A stretch of DNA of 64,000 nt. It comes from JAWLDV01 sp046537975. Lineage in GTDB: Bacteria; Desulfobacterota; Desulfobulbia; Desulfobulbales; SURF-16. The DNA lies in NCBI GenBank assembly GCA_046537975.1, contig JBKHJR010000001.1, forward strand, positions 62,001 to 126,000. Reading direction: 5' to 3'. Position 1 is the stretch's first letter. Every line of letters starts with the position of its first letter. The notes under the pieces were generated by a model. The model was not told the DNA's origin, searched no databases, and saw only the letters and a list, made by a program, of their open reading frames with translations. Positions 43,223 through 53,146 of this stretch are shown piece by piece. The translations under genes and the position numbers were made by a program.

Positions 43223-44254
43223 TTAATTTATTCCCGGGTGCGGCAGTTCAGCCACTCTGGAATAGACCTGCCTGAAAACCTCCGGAGGGACTTCAGTATG
43301 CCAGTAGCCTGTGACCAGAGCGGTAAGCCAGCAGAGAAAAAAAACCAGCAGAATCAGGAGGGGAAGGTGGAGAGCCGGAATATTTTTTCTGCCCCCAACT
43401 GTCAGGGTCAGGCAGCCGTCAATCGGGCAGGCGGCAATACACTCGGTGCATCCTACGCACTCGGGAGTTTTCAGAACTTTCTTGTCGGTTATTTTGATGG
43501 AGGCGGGACAGATTTTTTCACATCTTTTACAATCAATGCAGCTCTCGGGTTTCCTTTTTATCACCGCGGTAAACGGCGCCAGGGCAAAAATACCAAGCAT
43601 GGCCCCGTAAGGGCAGAGGTAGCGGCACCAGAAATTGCGGATGAAAAAGGAAATCACCACCAGAAAAATCATTATTCCCAGAGCCAGACCCGAGGGGGAC
43701 AGAAAGAAGAGCAGCATCTTGGCATCGGCTGCAAGGTTATAGGGTGTCTGATGGAAGGCCTCGATCTGGGGTAAGGTCATTCTATAGAGAATAAGATAGA
43801 CGAAAAAAGCAAGTAAGAGGTACTTCAGGCTCAGAAGGGGGATGTCCAGCCAGACCGGAAGCCTGAAGGTGAGGCGCAGGTGGCGGCCGGCTTTTTCCGC
43901 AAGATTGGAGACAAAGCCCACCGGACAGATCCAGCCGCAGAATCCCTTGCGAAAAAGGAAAGCAATAAGAAGGGCGCTGAGCAGAATGGTAAGGCCGGCA
44001 GGATGGACCATGTCGTAAGTGCCGGTGAGCACCAGGCGTTTCAGTCCCACCAAGGCGCTGATGGGAAGAAAGGCTTCGACTGAAGGAGGGCGGGGAATGA
44101 AGTTGTCTGTCTGACCTAAGGCCCAGAGGTAGAAGAGATAGAAGCGGTAACCGGCCCAGAGGCAGAAAAGGGCGAACCCGGCCTGGACCAGCGAACGCAG
44201 GGCAGCAGTATTGCGGTGGTTTAGTGGAGTTGAAATACCTTTTGCTATTTTCAT
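43223..44254 (-). CDS. NapH/YccM-type membrane polyferredoxin
   Basis: The 343-residue protein has about five membrane helices with two cytoplasmic-side CxxxCP motifs (CGWICPVGF, CRYLCPYGA), and two [4Fe-4S] ferredoxin clusters (CIDCKRCEKICPASI, CVGCTECIAACP) between helices near the C-terminus. Members pass electrons from quinol or other carriers to periplasmic reductases. The partner is not encoded nearby. It lies alone on the minus strand, ~190 bases from mntP. Confidence 0.88.
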   Translation of the reverse strand: MKIAKGISTPLNHRNTAALRSLVQAGFALFCLWAGYRFYLFYLWALGQTDNFIPRPPSVEAFLPISALVGLKRLVLTGTYDMVHPAGLTILLSALLIAFLFRKGFCGWICPVGFVSNLAEKAGRHLRLTFRLPVWLDIPLLSLKYLLLAFFVYLILYRMTLPQIEAFHQTPYNLAADAKMLLFFLSPSGLALGIMIFLVVISFFIRNFWCRYLCPYGAMLGIFALAPFTAVIKRKPESCIDCKRCEKICPASIKITDKKVLKTPECVGCTECIAACPIDGCLTLTVGGRKNIPALHLPLLILLVFFLCWLTALVTGYWHTEVPPEVFRQVYSRVAELPHPGIN

Positions 44255-44661
44255 GATTTAAGAAAATAGCTCCTTTCTTTTGAAAAAAAAATGATCCAGG
44301 TCAAAAAATCCGGAAAATTTTCCATGTTATTTCAATCGGCCAGCCTGTGGTCTTTGGGGACTGCCCGAGCAGGCTTTTCCTGGTTTGGTCTGTAATCAAT
44401 TAATTGTCTTTAATCTTACAGGAGGGTGTATAACCGTCAATGACCAAAGTCTTAATAAGAAAGATCAGAAAGATCCTGCTGTGCCAAGGGTTGGGCTCTT
44501 AAATAGATTTATGTTTCAACTTTGTTTTTTGCTCTTCTGTTATAAAAAAATGATGTAGTTGAGAGGTGGGTGAGTTCTTTTTGCTATAATTGGAGAGAAG
44601 ATGTTCTTGCAGGCAGGATTACCGGTCTGAGAATTTCGGTTAAAACGAAATATAACTCCAA
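44255..44661. other. Intergenic region, mostly featureless
   Basis: This ~400-base stretch lies between the polyferredoxin gene and the terminator of the coiled-coil gene. It is AT-rich, and I see only very short frames. A 20-codon frame near 44441 with AGGAGG at 44422 is too short and too far from the site to support. Confidence 0.45.
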
Positions 44662-44697
44662 CCCGTCAAAGCCGGCAGCGGCTGCCGCTTTGACGGG
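44662..44697 (-). terminator. Strong hairpin after the periplasmic coiled-coil gene
   Basis: CCCGTCAAAGC (44662-44672) pairs with GCTTTGACGGG (44687-44697), and GGCAG/CTGCC continue the stem around a three-base CGG loop. On the minus strand it lies 22 bases after the gene stop, as an intrinsic terminator would, though its T tract is interrupted. Confidence 0.75.
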
Positions 44698-44719
44698 GGG
44701 TTACAAATTATACTATTTT

Positions 44720-45325
44720 TTACTGCTGGGGTTGGTTAAAGGACTGCTGGATCTCCTGTTGGAGTTCCTCGAGTTTCTGACCGATCTTGACGGCCTGGGG
44801 GCTTTTTTCTTCAATCCCTTTGATCAGAGCCTCCCGTTTTTCCGTGATTTCGGGATCAGTCAAAGCCTTTTCCCGGGCCTTTCTGAATTTTTCTACTTTC
44901 TGGCGGAATTCATCCTCCAACTCGGCCTGTTTCTCTTCTTCAAGGTCCTCGCCTCCCTGCAGTTTTGCCTGAAGATCTTGTAACCTTTCGATATCAACAT
45001 TCTGTTCATCAAGGTGCTTGTCCAGGGTTTCCTGAACGATTTGCCTTAGCTCTTCTTCCTGCTTTTTCAGTTCAGGATTATTTTCCAAAACCTCTTTCTG
45101 AATTTCCTGTTGTTTTTTCTGGAGATCCTTCATCTCCATTAGTTTCTGCTGAGCCTCCTGGTTCTGCTGCATTTGGCCGGATCCCCCGGAAGAGTGAGGA
45201 GCAGATTGACCGGGCTGGGCATAAAGTGGTGAGGCCAGGAGTAGAGTGGCACCAGCCAGGACCGACAGTAATTTTGAACTTAAGAGAGTGAGCCTTTTAT
45301 TTTTTTTACTTAAAAAGAAATTCAT
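44720..45325 (-). CDS. Periplasmic coiled-coil protein of unknown function
   Basis: The 201-residue product (ATG at 45325, AAAGGTGAC upstream) has a signal peptide (KKNKRLTLLSSKLLSVLAGATLLLASPLYA) and a Gln/Glu/Lys-rich, almost wholly helical mature chain with no cysteine. It resembles periplasmic chaperone-like or metal-buffering coiled coils only in composition. An earlier in-frame start at 45400 would add an unlikely leader. The function is unassigned. Confidence 0.7.
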   Translation of the reverse strand: MNFFLSKKNKRLTLLSSKLLSVLAGATLLLASPLYAQPGQSAPHSSGGSGQMQQNQEAQQKLMEMKDLQKKQQEIQKEVLENNPELKKQEEELRQIVQETLDKHLDEQNVDIERLQDLQAKLQGGEDLEEEKQAELEDEFRQKVEKFRKAREKALTDPEITEKREALIKGIEEKSPQAVKIGQKLEELQQEIQQSFNQPQQ

Positions 45326-45504
45326 GTAGTCACCTTTGTTATTAGGATTGAAATTAATTATACTAACTTCTGAATAACAGACAATCAAGGTGGAGGTCAA
45401 CCTTAAATTGTGGCTTTCAAGCAGGTAAAGTTATTTGCTGTTCAGCATGATGTGAGCAACTGTAGGAAATAATTGAAACAAAATTCAAAAAGACCGGTAG
45501 GGTC

Positions 45505-46599
45505 CTACTGCCGGGTCCGGTTAAAGGGTAGAGGTAGTTGGCGGGGAATTGAACCGGCTGATTTCGATTGGTCTTTGAGCTTTGAAACCGTGATTCCCAG
45601 AAGTCTTAGTTTTTTCCTTCCTGCCTCTGTAGCCCCCAGCAGCCGGGGGATATAAGTCATAATTTCCTCTGCCCGGAAAACCGGGTATGGCAGGCTTTTA
45701 GACCTGGTAACGGTCGTGAAGTCCTGGTAGCGGACTTTCAGGGTAAGAGTCTGGCCGCAATTTTTTTTCCGTGATAGAATTTCTTCTATTTTACCGGCAA
45801 GGTGGCTGAGTATGGAAATGATCCGCTCATGTTCGTCCGTGTCCTGCTTAAGGGTTATCTCCGTACCTATGGATTTACGCTGCCTGCTGCATTGAACCGG
45901 CCGCCTGTCCACTCCCCGGGAGATATCATAGAAAAAAGACCCTGCTTTGCCGAAATGGCTGATCAGGTCACTTCTGCTATAGTTTGCAAGGTCTGCCCCG
46001 CTTCGTATACCAATGGCCAGCATTTTTTTTTCAGTTGCTTTTCCTACTCCGTAGAATTTATTTATGGGAAGGGCGGTAATAAAAGATATAGCCTTTTCCG
46101 GGGTAATAACGGTTATTCCGTCCGGCTTGTTGAAGTCGGACGCGGTCTTGGCCAGAAATTTGTTGAAAGAGACTCCGGCGGAACAGGTCAGACCGGTCTC
46201 TTTGAAGATTTCTTCCCTGATCTCCCGGGCGATCCAGGTGGCCGAAGGAATGTTTTTTTTATTGATGGTGGTGTCCAGAAAAGCCTCATCAAGGGAAAGC
46301 GGTTCCACCACATCGGTATAATGCCGGAAAATATTCATAATCTGTTTTGATATTTCCTGATATCTTTCTTTCCTGGGGCGCAGAAAAATGCCGTGGGGGC
46401 AGAGCCGCAGGGCCCGGGAGCAGGCCATGGCCGAATGAATTCCATAACGCCGTGCTTCATAGGAGCAGGCCGCCACTACCCCCCGCCCCCGGGGGTCGCC
46501 GCCCACAATGACAGGTTTGCCTTTAAGCTCAGGATGGTCCAGCATTTCCACCGAAGCGAAAAAGGCATCCATGTCTATATGGATTATTTTGCGGGCCAT
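45505..46599 (-). CDS. dinB: DNA polymerase IV (DinB)
   Basis: The 364-residue Y-family polymerase is complete: HIDMDAFFASVE at the N-terminus, SLDEAFLD near residue 103, a thumb and little-finger region, and a C-terminal beta-clamp motif QLPLPF at residues 355-360. It makes error-prone bypass of DNA lesions. It keeps the acids that ImuB in this window has lost. It lies 28 bases downstream of glgX on the same strand, which may be co-transcription only. No palindrome like the lexA one was seen before it. Confidence 0.95.
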   Translation of the reverse strand: MARKIIHIDMDAFFASVEMLDHPELKGKPVIVGGDPRGRGVVAACSYEARRYGIHSAMACSRALRLCPHGIFLRPRKERYQEISKQIMNIFRHYTDVVEPLSLDEAFLDTTINKKNIPSATWIAREIREEIFKETGLTCSAGVSFNKFLAKTASDFNKPDGITVITPEKAISFITALPINKFYGVGKATEKKMLAIGIRSGADLANYSRSDLISHFGKAGSFFYDISRGVDRRPVQCSRQRKSIGTEITLKQDTDEHERIISILSHLAGKIEEILSRKKNCGQTLTLKVRYQDFTTVTRSKSLPYPVFRAEEIMTYIPRLLGATEAGRKKLRLLGITVSKLKDQSKSAGSIPRQLPLPFNRTRQ

Positions 46600-46627
46600 G
46601 TCACAATTTGCTTGGTGGTATTTATTT

Positions 46628-48739
46628 CTATTTCTGCTCAGGGGGAAGATGTCGAAGCACCATCAGAGACCGGGCTTCCACGTTGAGTTGATCTCCGGCC
46701 TGAACGACTACTTCTTCTTCAATCCAGCCGGCAGAAGAGTCAAGTTCTATGAGCCACTGCCTTCCCCATTCCTTCCCGGGGAGAAGGAATTCCAGGGCCT
46801 TGTGGTGGGCGTTGAAGATGATGTAGAAGTTGTCATCCGTAACCGGTTCACCCTTGGGATTGGGGTTGGGGATGGTTTCGCCGTTAAGAAAGATACCCAG
46901 GTAATAGGTGGATCTTTCCGCCCAGTTTTCGTCAGACATTTGTTCTCCTTCAGAGGTAAACCAGGCGATATCCTTGACTTCCGCGCCATGGATAGCCTGT
47001 CCCTGGAACCAATGGCGGCGGCGGAAAACAGGATGTTCATGCCGGAAGCGGATCAGGTGCTGACAGAATTTCAACAGATCCTGGTCAGGGTTTTCCCAGT
47101 CATACCATGAGATTTCGTTGTCCTGGCAGTAGCCGTTGTTGTTGCCCTGCTGTGTCCGGCTTATTTCATCACCGCCCAGCAGCATGGGAACGCCCTGGGA
47201 AAGAAAGAGGGTAGCAAGGCAGTTCCTTTTCAGGCGGTTTCTTAGTGCCATAATTTCCGGATCGTCGGTAGGTCCTTCCACCCCGCAGTTCCAGGAACGG
47301 TTATGATCTTCACCATCCTCGTTGTTCTCTCCGTTTGCCTCGTTGTGTTTGTCGTTGTAGGAGAAGAGGTCGTGCAGGGTGAAACCGTCATGCGCGGTTA
47401 TGAAGTTGATACTGGCATAAGGCAGGCGGCTGGTATTTTCATAGAGATCCGAACTCCCGGTAAAGCGGCTGGCCAGTTCCCCCAGGCTCTGCTCCTGGCC
47501 CCGCCAGAAATCGCGGACGCAGTCCCGGTATTTACCGTTCCACTCCGACCAGACCGGGGGGAAGTTGCCCACCTGATAGCCGCCTTCCCCTATGTCCCAG
47601 GGTTCGGCAATAATTTTGACTGTGCTGACCACCGGATCCTGCTGGATCAGATCAAAAAAGGCGGAAAGACGGTCGACGTCATGCAGCTCCCGGGCCAGAG
47701 TCGCGGCCAGATCAAAACGGAAGCCGTCAACGTGCATCTCCTTGATCCAGTAGCGCAGGGAATCCATGAGGAGCTGGAGAACATGGGGGTTGCGCATATT
47801 AAGACTGTTGCCGGTTCCGGTATAGTCCATGTAATAGCGTAAGTCCTCGGTAAGCCGGTAGTAATAGGCATTGTCAATCCCTTTGAAGCAGAGCATGGGG
47901 CCGAGATGATTGCCTTCGGCGGTATGGTTGTATACCACGTCCAGTATTACTTCTATTCCGGCTTGGTGGAGGGTCTTGACCAGCTGTTTGAACTCTGCTG
48001 CCGCTCCTCCGGGCCGGGTGTCATAGGCATACTCATTATGCGGGGCGAAGTAGCCGATGGAGTTGTATCCCCAGTAGTTTCTGAGCCCCCGGTCCACAAG
48101 GTTTTTGTCATGGATGAACTGGTGAACCGGCATAAGCTCCACCGCTGTTATGCCCAGTTCCTTGAGATACTCAATTGAAGCGGGATGGGCCAGTCCGGCG
48201 TAGGTTCCTCTCAGTTCTTCAGGAATATCGGGATGAACTGCGGTAAACCCTTTGACATGGGTTTCATAGATTGTGGTCTGATGCCAGGGAATCTGGAGTT
48301 TGCGATCGCCGTCCCAGTTGAAAAAGGGCTGGGAGACCACTGAGAGCGGGACGTACGGGGCACTGTCCTCTTTGTTGATCACCTCCTGACCTTTCTTGAA
48401 ACTGTAAGGGAAAACAGCTTCATTCCATTCTACATTGCCGGCAATGACTTTGGCGTAAGGATCCAGAAGGAGTTTGGCCGGGTTGCAGCGGTGGCCGTCG
48501 GTCGGTTCCCAGGGGCCGTGGACGCGGTAATTGTAGAGCTGGCCGGGTTCTATTTCAGGGAGGTAGCAGTGCCAGCAGTAGCCGGTTACCTCCGGCATCT
48601 CCACTCTGGTTTCGTTTCTTTTCTCATCAAACAGACAGAGCTCAACTTTTTCGGCGATTTCGGAAAAAATGGAAAAGTTGGTTCCTGAACCGTCATAGGT
48701 GGCACCCAATGGGTAGGGTTGTCCGGGCCAGATTTTCAT
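46628..48739 (-). CDS. glgX: Glycogen debranching enzyme GlgX
   Basis: This 703-residue GH13 enzyme of the isoamylase branch has an N-terminal CBM48 fold (YPLGATYDGSGTNFSIFSE), the (beta/alpha)8 core with DVVYNHTAEG, GFRFDLAAT (catalytic Asp), AEPWDIGEGGYQVG, and FITAHDGFTLHD. It cuts alpha-1,6 branches from limit dextrins during glycogen breakdown. The rest of the pathway is not in the window. The 195 bases upstream (48740-48934) hold no other gene. Confidence 0.95.
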   Translation of the reverse strand: MKIWPGQPYPLGATYDGSGTNFSIFSEIAEKVELCLFDEKRNETRVEMPEVTGYCWHCYLPEIEPGQLYNYRVHGPWEPTDGHRCNPAKLLLDPYAKVIAGNVEWNEAVFPYSFKKGQEVINKEDSAPYVPLSVVSQPFFNWDGDRKLQIPWHQTTIYETHVKGFTAVHPDIPEELRGTYAGLAHPASIEYLKELGITAVELMPVHQFIHDKNLVDRGLRNYWGYNSIGYFAPHNEYAYDTRPGGAAAEFKQLVKTLHQAGIEVILDVVYNHTAEGNHLGPMLCFKGIDNAYYYRLTEDLRYYMDYTGTGNSLNMRNPHVLQLLMDSLRYWIKEMHVDGFRFDLAATLARELHDVDRLSAFFDLIQQDPVVSTVKIIAEPWDIGEGGYQVGNFPPVWSEWNGKYRDCVRDFWRGQEQSLGELASRFTGSSDLYENTSRLPYASINFITAHDGFTLHDLFSYNDKHNEANGENNEDGEDHNRSWNCGVEGPTDDPEIMALRNRLKRNCLATLFLSQGVPMLLGGDEISRTQQGNNNGYCQDNEISWYDWENPDQDLLKFCQHLIRFRHEHPVFRRRHWFQGQAIHGAEVKDIAWFTSEGEQMSDENWAERSTYYLGIFLNGETIPNPNPKGEPVTDDNFYIIFNAHHKALEFLLPGKEWGRQWLIELDSSAGWIEEEVVVQAGDQLNVEARSLMVLRHLPPEQK

Positions 48740-48934
48740 ATATGTATCTCCTTATAAGCCGGAAATTTGTATAATTTATATTTTATGAAATGATGCCGGC
48801 AATAGTCAACGGTAATCAGGAGGATTCTCGGGTTTGATCTTAATTCAGAATCAAGTACCGTCCCTATGCGTAGCCTGTCTCTTTGTCCACTTTCCATTCT
48901 CTCCACTGGATAAGGAGTTGAAACAGAGGTTGAT

Positions 48935-49873
48935 CTATAGTCCCAGAGGCAGAAGGAGGATAAAATTCAGGCCGGTAGTTGTCAGCATAAGACGGTTTAT
49001 CTGTCTGATGTGATCGGGGCGGGGGGTCTGCCCGGGAATCCCTATGGTCGGTTTGGAAATGAGTTCACCGAAGTAGATACTGCCGCCCCCCAACTGGATA
49101 TTCAGGGCCCCGGCGGCTGCCGCTTCTGTATGGCCGGAGTTGGGGCTGGCGTGTTTTTTCCGGTCCCGTTCCAGTATCCTCCAGGAATTTTTGGCATTCA
49201 GACCGAGCATAAAAGCGGCAGCCGGGATGAGCAGGGCGGTGAGCCGGGCCGGTATGAAGTTGGCCAGGTCGTCCAGTCTGGCACCAGCCCAGCCGAACTG
49301 CCGATAATAGTCATTTTTATAACCGAACATGGAATCTGCGGTATTGATGGCCTTATAAATTACAGCCCCGGCCGGGCCGGCCAGAAAACCGTAAAACAGG
49401 GGGGCGGTTATGCCGTCAACCAGGCTTTCAGCCACACTTTCGACTGCCGCCCTGATTACCCCGGCTTCTGAAAGGGAGCTGGTGTCGCGGCCCACTATCA
49501 TTCCCACTTTTTCCCGGGCCAGGGTGAGATTTTCGGACTCCAGGGCCCGGACCACCGCCCTGGCGTGCAGAAGTAGATCCCGGATGGAGAAGGTGGTATA
49601 GAAAATAATTACACAGGCCAGGATATGGAGGACCGGATCTATAAAGGCGGCCGCCTTCAGGATCAGGAAAACACTCAGCCAGCTCGCCCCGATCATGGCG
49701 GTCAGGGTCAGGACTCCGGCCAGCCTTAAGTTGATCTCCAATGTCCGGCAACGGATTTCCAGGTGAGTTCCGAGATTGCCTAACAATCTGACGGGATGAG
49801 GAATTCTTGCGGGATCTCCTATAAAAAGATCAAGAATAAGCGCCGCAGCTATCTGCAATGAAGTTGAATCCAT
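48935..49873 (-). CDS. cbiB: Adenosylcobinamide-phosphate synthase CbiB
   Basis: The 312-residue membrane protein has family marks GDPARIPHPVRLLG near residue 20, FYGFLAGPAGAVIYKAINTADSMFGYKNDYY, and LDDLANFIPARLTA. CbiB attaches aminopropanol phosphate to adenosylcobyric acid. It follows cobQ by 91 bases on the same strand, which makes sense because CobQ makes its substrate. No other cobalamin genes or riboswitch are in the window. Confidence 0.94.
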   Translation of the reverse strand: MDSTSLQIAAALILDLFIGDPARIPHPVRLLGNLGTHLEIRCRTLEINLRLAGVLTLTAMIGASWLSVFLILKAAAFIDPVLHILACVIIFYTTFSIRDLLLHARAVVRALESENLTLAREKVGMIVGRDTSSLSEAGVIRAAVESVAESLVDGITAPLFYGFLAGPAGAVIYKAINTADSMFGYKNDYYRQFGWAGARLDDLANFIPARLTALLIPAAAFMLGLNAKNSWRILERDRKKHASPNSGHTEAAAAGALNIQLGGGSIYFGELISKPTIGIPGQTPRPDHIRQINRLMLTTTGLNFILLLPLGL

Positions 49874-49964
49874 CTTGTGGTCTTATGTCAAGTGATCTTG
49901 CGCCTTGGCGTGGAGGAAAGTTTGCCGGACTTCACGCTCACCGGGATAAGTAGATATTAAGCAG

Positions 49965-51500
49965 TTAAAGGCCCAGCAGCTGGTAAATGCGGTTCATATC
50001 CATCTGGGCCCGTACTGCCTCAGCCAGTCGGTCCAGAGCCGGTTCCAGGTCATAACAGGCCAGGATTCTGTTCTTGGCCTTAAGACCCTGTCTTTCCCGC
50101 AGGCCGTCGATAAACCAGCGTCGGAACTGGTCGGCATCAAATATGCCGTGCAGGTAGGAGCCCCAGACCAGGTTGTTGTCCGAAGCGGCTCCGCCGGTCT
50201 CCTCTCCGTCAAGAAGGATAAGGGGTTTTGCTCTGCCGGTGGTCCGGCCGTGATGGATCTCATAGCCGTGAACTGCATGGCCGGAAGCAAGATGTTTCCC
50301 CTCTCTTAGGATCAGGGCCTTGTCCCGGGCCAAACTGGTGGTAAGATCCAGCAGATTGAGACCAGGAACTGTCCCCCGGTCTGATTCCACCTGGTGGGGA
50401 TCACTGATTCTACTGCCCAGCATCTGAAAGCCTCCGCAGATCCCTATTACCGGAATCCGGTCCTCTTGGCAGCGGATCCTTATCACCTCAGCCAGACCGG
50501 ACCGGCAGAGCCAGTCCAGATCGCTGATTACGTTTTTACTGCCGGGCAGGATTATGGCAGCCGCATCCTCGAGATCAGCGGGTTTACGTACTGTTTTGAT
50601 CCTGACATCGGGTTCATCGATGAATGGTTCGAAGTCGTTAAGGTTTGATATATGGGGTAAATCCACCAGGGCGATGGTAAGTTCCGCCTTTTTGGAGCTT
50701 TCCCGTTCAAAAAGTCCCATCCTGAAGGTTACGGAGTCTTCCTCAGGAAGTCCCAGCTTCTCCAGGTAGTCCACAGTACCCAGAACCGGTTTTCCGGTTT
50801 TTTCTTCAGTGTAGCTGATTGCCTCGGCCAACAGCGATTTTCTGCCCCGGAAACGGTTGATGATAAAGCCTGCCACCAGGTCCTCTTCCCAGTCCTCCAG
50901 GGTCAGCATGGTACCCAGGAAAGAAGCAAAGACCCCGCCCCGGTCGATGTCTCCGGCCAGAAGAACGTGAGCCCCGGCATAGCGGGCCATGGGCATGTTG
51001 ACAATATCGTGTTCCTTAAGGTTGATTTCGGCGGGGCTGCCGGCTCCCTCCATGACGATCACATCGAATTCGGAAGCCAGGCTGTCATAGGCATCCATTG
51101 ATTTCTGAAAGGCAACCGGTTTGTAAGCTACGTAATCTTCCACGGTCATGTTGGCCACCGGTTTGCCCATGACAATGATCTGGCTGCCCGTGTCACTGCT
51201 GGGTTTGAGGAGTACCGGGTTCATCCTGACATCCGGATCAAGGCGGCAGGCCTGGGCCTGGACCACCTGGGCCCGTCCCATCTCTTCCCCCTTCCTGGTG
51301 ACAAAGGAGTTGAGGGACATGTTCTGGGATTTGTAAGGAGCTACTGCCACCCCGTCCTGCAGCAGGATGCGGCAGATAGCGGTGGTCAGGATGGATTTAC
51401 CTGCATTGGAACAGACTCCCTGCAGCATAAGGGAGGGAGTCTCGTTTTTTTTCCTTTTTTTAAAAAGTTCTGCCAGGCTGTTGTTCATTTTTTTACGCAT
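49965..51500 (-). CDS. cobQ: Cobyric acid synthase CobQ/CbiP
   Basis: This ~511-residue glutamine amidotransferase has an N-terminal DTBS-like ATPase domain (LQGVCSNAGKSILTTAICRIL, DIDRGGVFAS) and a C-terminal type-1 glutaminase domain (IGICGGFQMLG with the Cys nucleophile; GYEIHHG with the His). It amidates four carboxyl groups of adenosylcobyrinate a,c-diamide. I place the start at the ATG at 51500. A TTG at 51524 and an ATG at 51488 are alternatives, and none has a good ribosome site. It precedes cbiB. Confidence 0.94.
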   Translation of the reverse strand: MRKKMNNSLAELFKKRKKNETPSLMLQGVCSNAGKSILTTAICRILLQDGVAVAPYKSQNMSLNSFVTRKGEEMGRAQVVQAQACRLDPDVRMNPVLLKPSSDTGSQIIVMGKPVANMTVEDYVAYKPVAFQKSMDAYDSLASEFDVIVMEGAGSPAEINLKEHDIVNMPMARYAGAHVLLAGDIDRGGVFASFLGTMLTLEDWEEDLVAGFIINRFRGRKSLLAEAISYTEEKTGKPVLGTVDYLEKLGLPEEDSVTFRMGLFERESSKKAELTIALVDLPHISNLNDFEPFIDEPDVRIKTVRKPADLEDAAAIILPGSKNVISDLDWLCRSGLAEVIRIRCQEDRIPVIGICGGFQMLGSRISDPHQVESDRGTVPGLNLLDLTTSLARDKALILREGKHLASGHAVHGYEIHHGRTTGRAKPLILLDGEETGGAASDNNLVWGSYLHGIFDADQFRRWFIDGLRERQGLKAKNRILACYDLEPALDRLAEAVRAQMDMNRIYQLLGL

Positions 51501-51665
51501 TTTTGTTCTGGTAATTAGGGCCAACAGCCAAAGCTACAACCTTTTGTGTATTTTGCAAGTGATGTTTTGCCCATTTTTCTTGATCGCTCGGGTAATAAAT
51601 ACTTATATTTAAATTATAAGAAATACGAATGACATATAGTCAATCTACAAAAAGAGGAGATGGTT

Positions 51666-52049
51666 ATGGCATCTGAGCTGACCCGAGAGGAACTTAAGGA
51701 GATCGAGAAAGGACTGCGCGAGCGCCTCACTGAGCTGAGGGAAGAGGTGCGCCGGGAATTACTTGCCACTGAGGAGGAGCATTATATCGATCTGGCGGGC
51801 CGGGTCCATGATGTCGGCGATTCCTCTACAGCGGACCTCCTTGCTGATCTCAATCTGGTGATCAAGGATACTCATGTTGAGGAAATCCAGGCCATAGAAG
51901 ATGCCCTTGAGCGTATACGGGTGATGTCGTACGGCAACTGTCTGGAATGCGGCGAACCGTTAAGGCCGGAACGGCTCAAGGCCTATCCCACCGCCACCCG
52001 ATGCTATGAATGCCAGGAGAAATACGAAAGAACTCATCCGGTCTCTTAA
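51666..52049 (+). CDS. DksA/TraR-family C4 zinc-finger protein
   Basis: The 127-residue protein has a long N-terminal coiled coil (residues 3-75) and a C-terminal zinc finger (CLECGEPLRPERLKAYPTATRCYEC, four Cys). DksA-type proteins enter the RNA polymerase secondary channel and work with ppGpp. The coiled-coil tip is SSTADLL rather than the DxxDxA of classical DksA, so it may be a TraR-like variant. The ATG at 51666 is chosen because AGAGGAG lies six bases before it; the ATG at 51660 would abut the site. Confidence 0.88.
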   Translation: MASELTREELKEIEKGLRERLTELREEVRRELLATEEEHYIDLAGRVHDVGDSSTADLLADLNLVIKDTHVEEIQAIEDALERIRVMSYGNCLECGEPLRPERLKAYPTATRCYECQEKYERTHPVS

Positions 52050-52086
52050 CCGGCATGGTATGGAAAAAAAGCGGCACCCGGAAATA

Positions 52087-53100
52087 TTACAGCCAGACCC
52101 CCTTTATTTCCGAGGAGCAGCCGGGACATTTGCCCTTATCTATCCTGACTCTCTCGGTAAGACCTCCCCGGCGTTCCACTACTGTTTCCCCGCATTGCGG
52201 GCAGGATGTGTTGTTGGTTGCCGGGACGTTGCCCAGGTAGATATAGTGCAGTCCGGCCCTGTCCCCGATTTCCCGGGCCTGTTCCAGGGACTGGAGGGGG
52301 GTGGAGCGCTTGCCGTCGAATTTGTAAGCCGGGTGGAAGGCGCTGATGTGCCAGGGGATGTCCCGGTCAAGTTCGGCAAGAAAAGCGGTCAGTCCTTCCA
52401 ATTCTTCCCGGGAGTCATTTTCTCCGGGAATAAGCAGGGTGGTGACCTCCAGCCAGATGCCGAGATCGTGCATGTTTTTGATTGTCTTGATTACCGGTTT
52501 AAGTCTTGCCTGACATAAGTTCTGGTAATATTCATCCCGCCAGGCCTTGAGATCTACATTGGCGGCATCCAGATAAGGGGAGATCGTCTCCAGGGCTTGA
52601 TGGGACATATAGCCGTTGGTCACGAAGATGTTTTTCAGTCCCGCTTCCCTGGCCAGTTTAGCAGTCTCGTAGGCATATTCAAAAAAGATGGTTGGTTCGG
52701 TATAGGTATAGGCTATACTCTGACAATTCGCCTCTTCAGCTTCTGCCACGGCCTGATCCGGTGACAGGGGAATTCCTAATCTTTCTTCATCACCGGATAA
52801 CTCTTCAGGCTGGGAAATTCTCCAGTTCTGGCAGAAGGAACAGCGGAAATTGCAGCCCACTGTACCCACGGAATAAGCCCCGGATCCGGGTAGAAAATGA
52901 TAAAGCGGTTTCTTCTCTATGGGGTCGATATTGCGGGCGATAACCCTGCCGAAAACCATGGAGTAGAGAGTTCCTCCTTGATTTTGACGAACCCGGCAGA
53001 ATCCGGTTTTTCCCGCCTCTATCCTGCAGTGATGGGAGCAAAGGTAGCACCTGACTTCTTCGTTATCCAGTTTTTTGTAGAGCATTGCTTCTTTTATCAT
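52087..53100 (-). CDS. amrS: AmmeMemoRadiSam-system radical SAM enzyme
   Basis: The 337-residue radical SAM protein has the GTVGCNFRCSFCQNW motif (CxxxCxxC) near residue 79, preceded by the family's CYLCSHHCRI zinc-like motif, and SIAYTYTEPTIFFEY. It belongs to the AMMECR1-MEMO1-radical SAM system, whose product is still unclear. The other two members are not in the window. A C-terminal CPQCG/CPGC pair may bind zinc. The start is the ATG at 53100, since AGGTGG lies seven bases before it; a GTG at 53109 is also possible. Confidence 0.88.
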   Translation of the reverse strand: MIKEAMLYKKLDNEEVRCYLCSHHCRIEAGKTGFCRVRQNQGGTLYSMVFGRVIARNIDPIEKKPLYHFLPGSGAYSVGTVGCNFRCSFCQNWRISQPEELSGDEERLGIPLSPDQAVAEAEEANCQSIAYTYTEPTIFFEYAYETAKLAREAGLKNIFVTNGYMSHQALETISPYLDAANVDLKAWRDEYYQNLCQARLKPVIKTIKNMHDLGIWLEVTTLLIPGENDSREELEGLTAFLAELDRDIPWHISAFHPAYKFDGKRSTPLQSLEQAREIGDRAGLHYIYLGNVPATNNTSCPQCGETVVERRGGLTERVRIDKGKCPGCSSEIKGVWL

Positions 53101-53146
53101 ACCTGCCACCTGTCATTAAATTTGTCAGAAGGGGTTTAAGAATAGC

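Noticed and set aside
51501..51665. Cobalamin riboswitch upstream of cobQ
   Set aside because: The leader is short and AT-rich and lacks the B12-box pattern.
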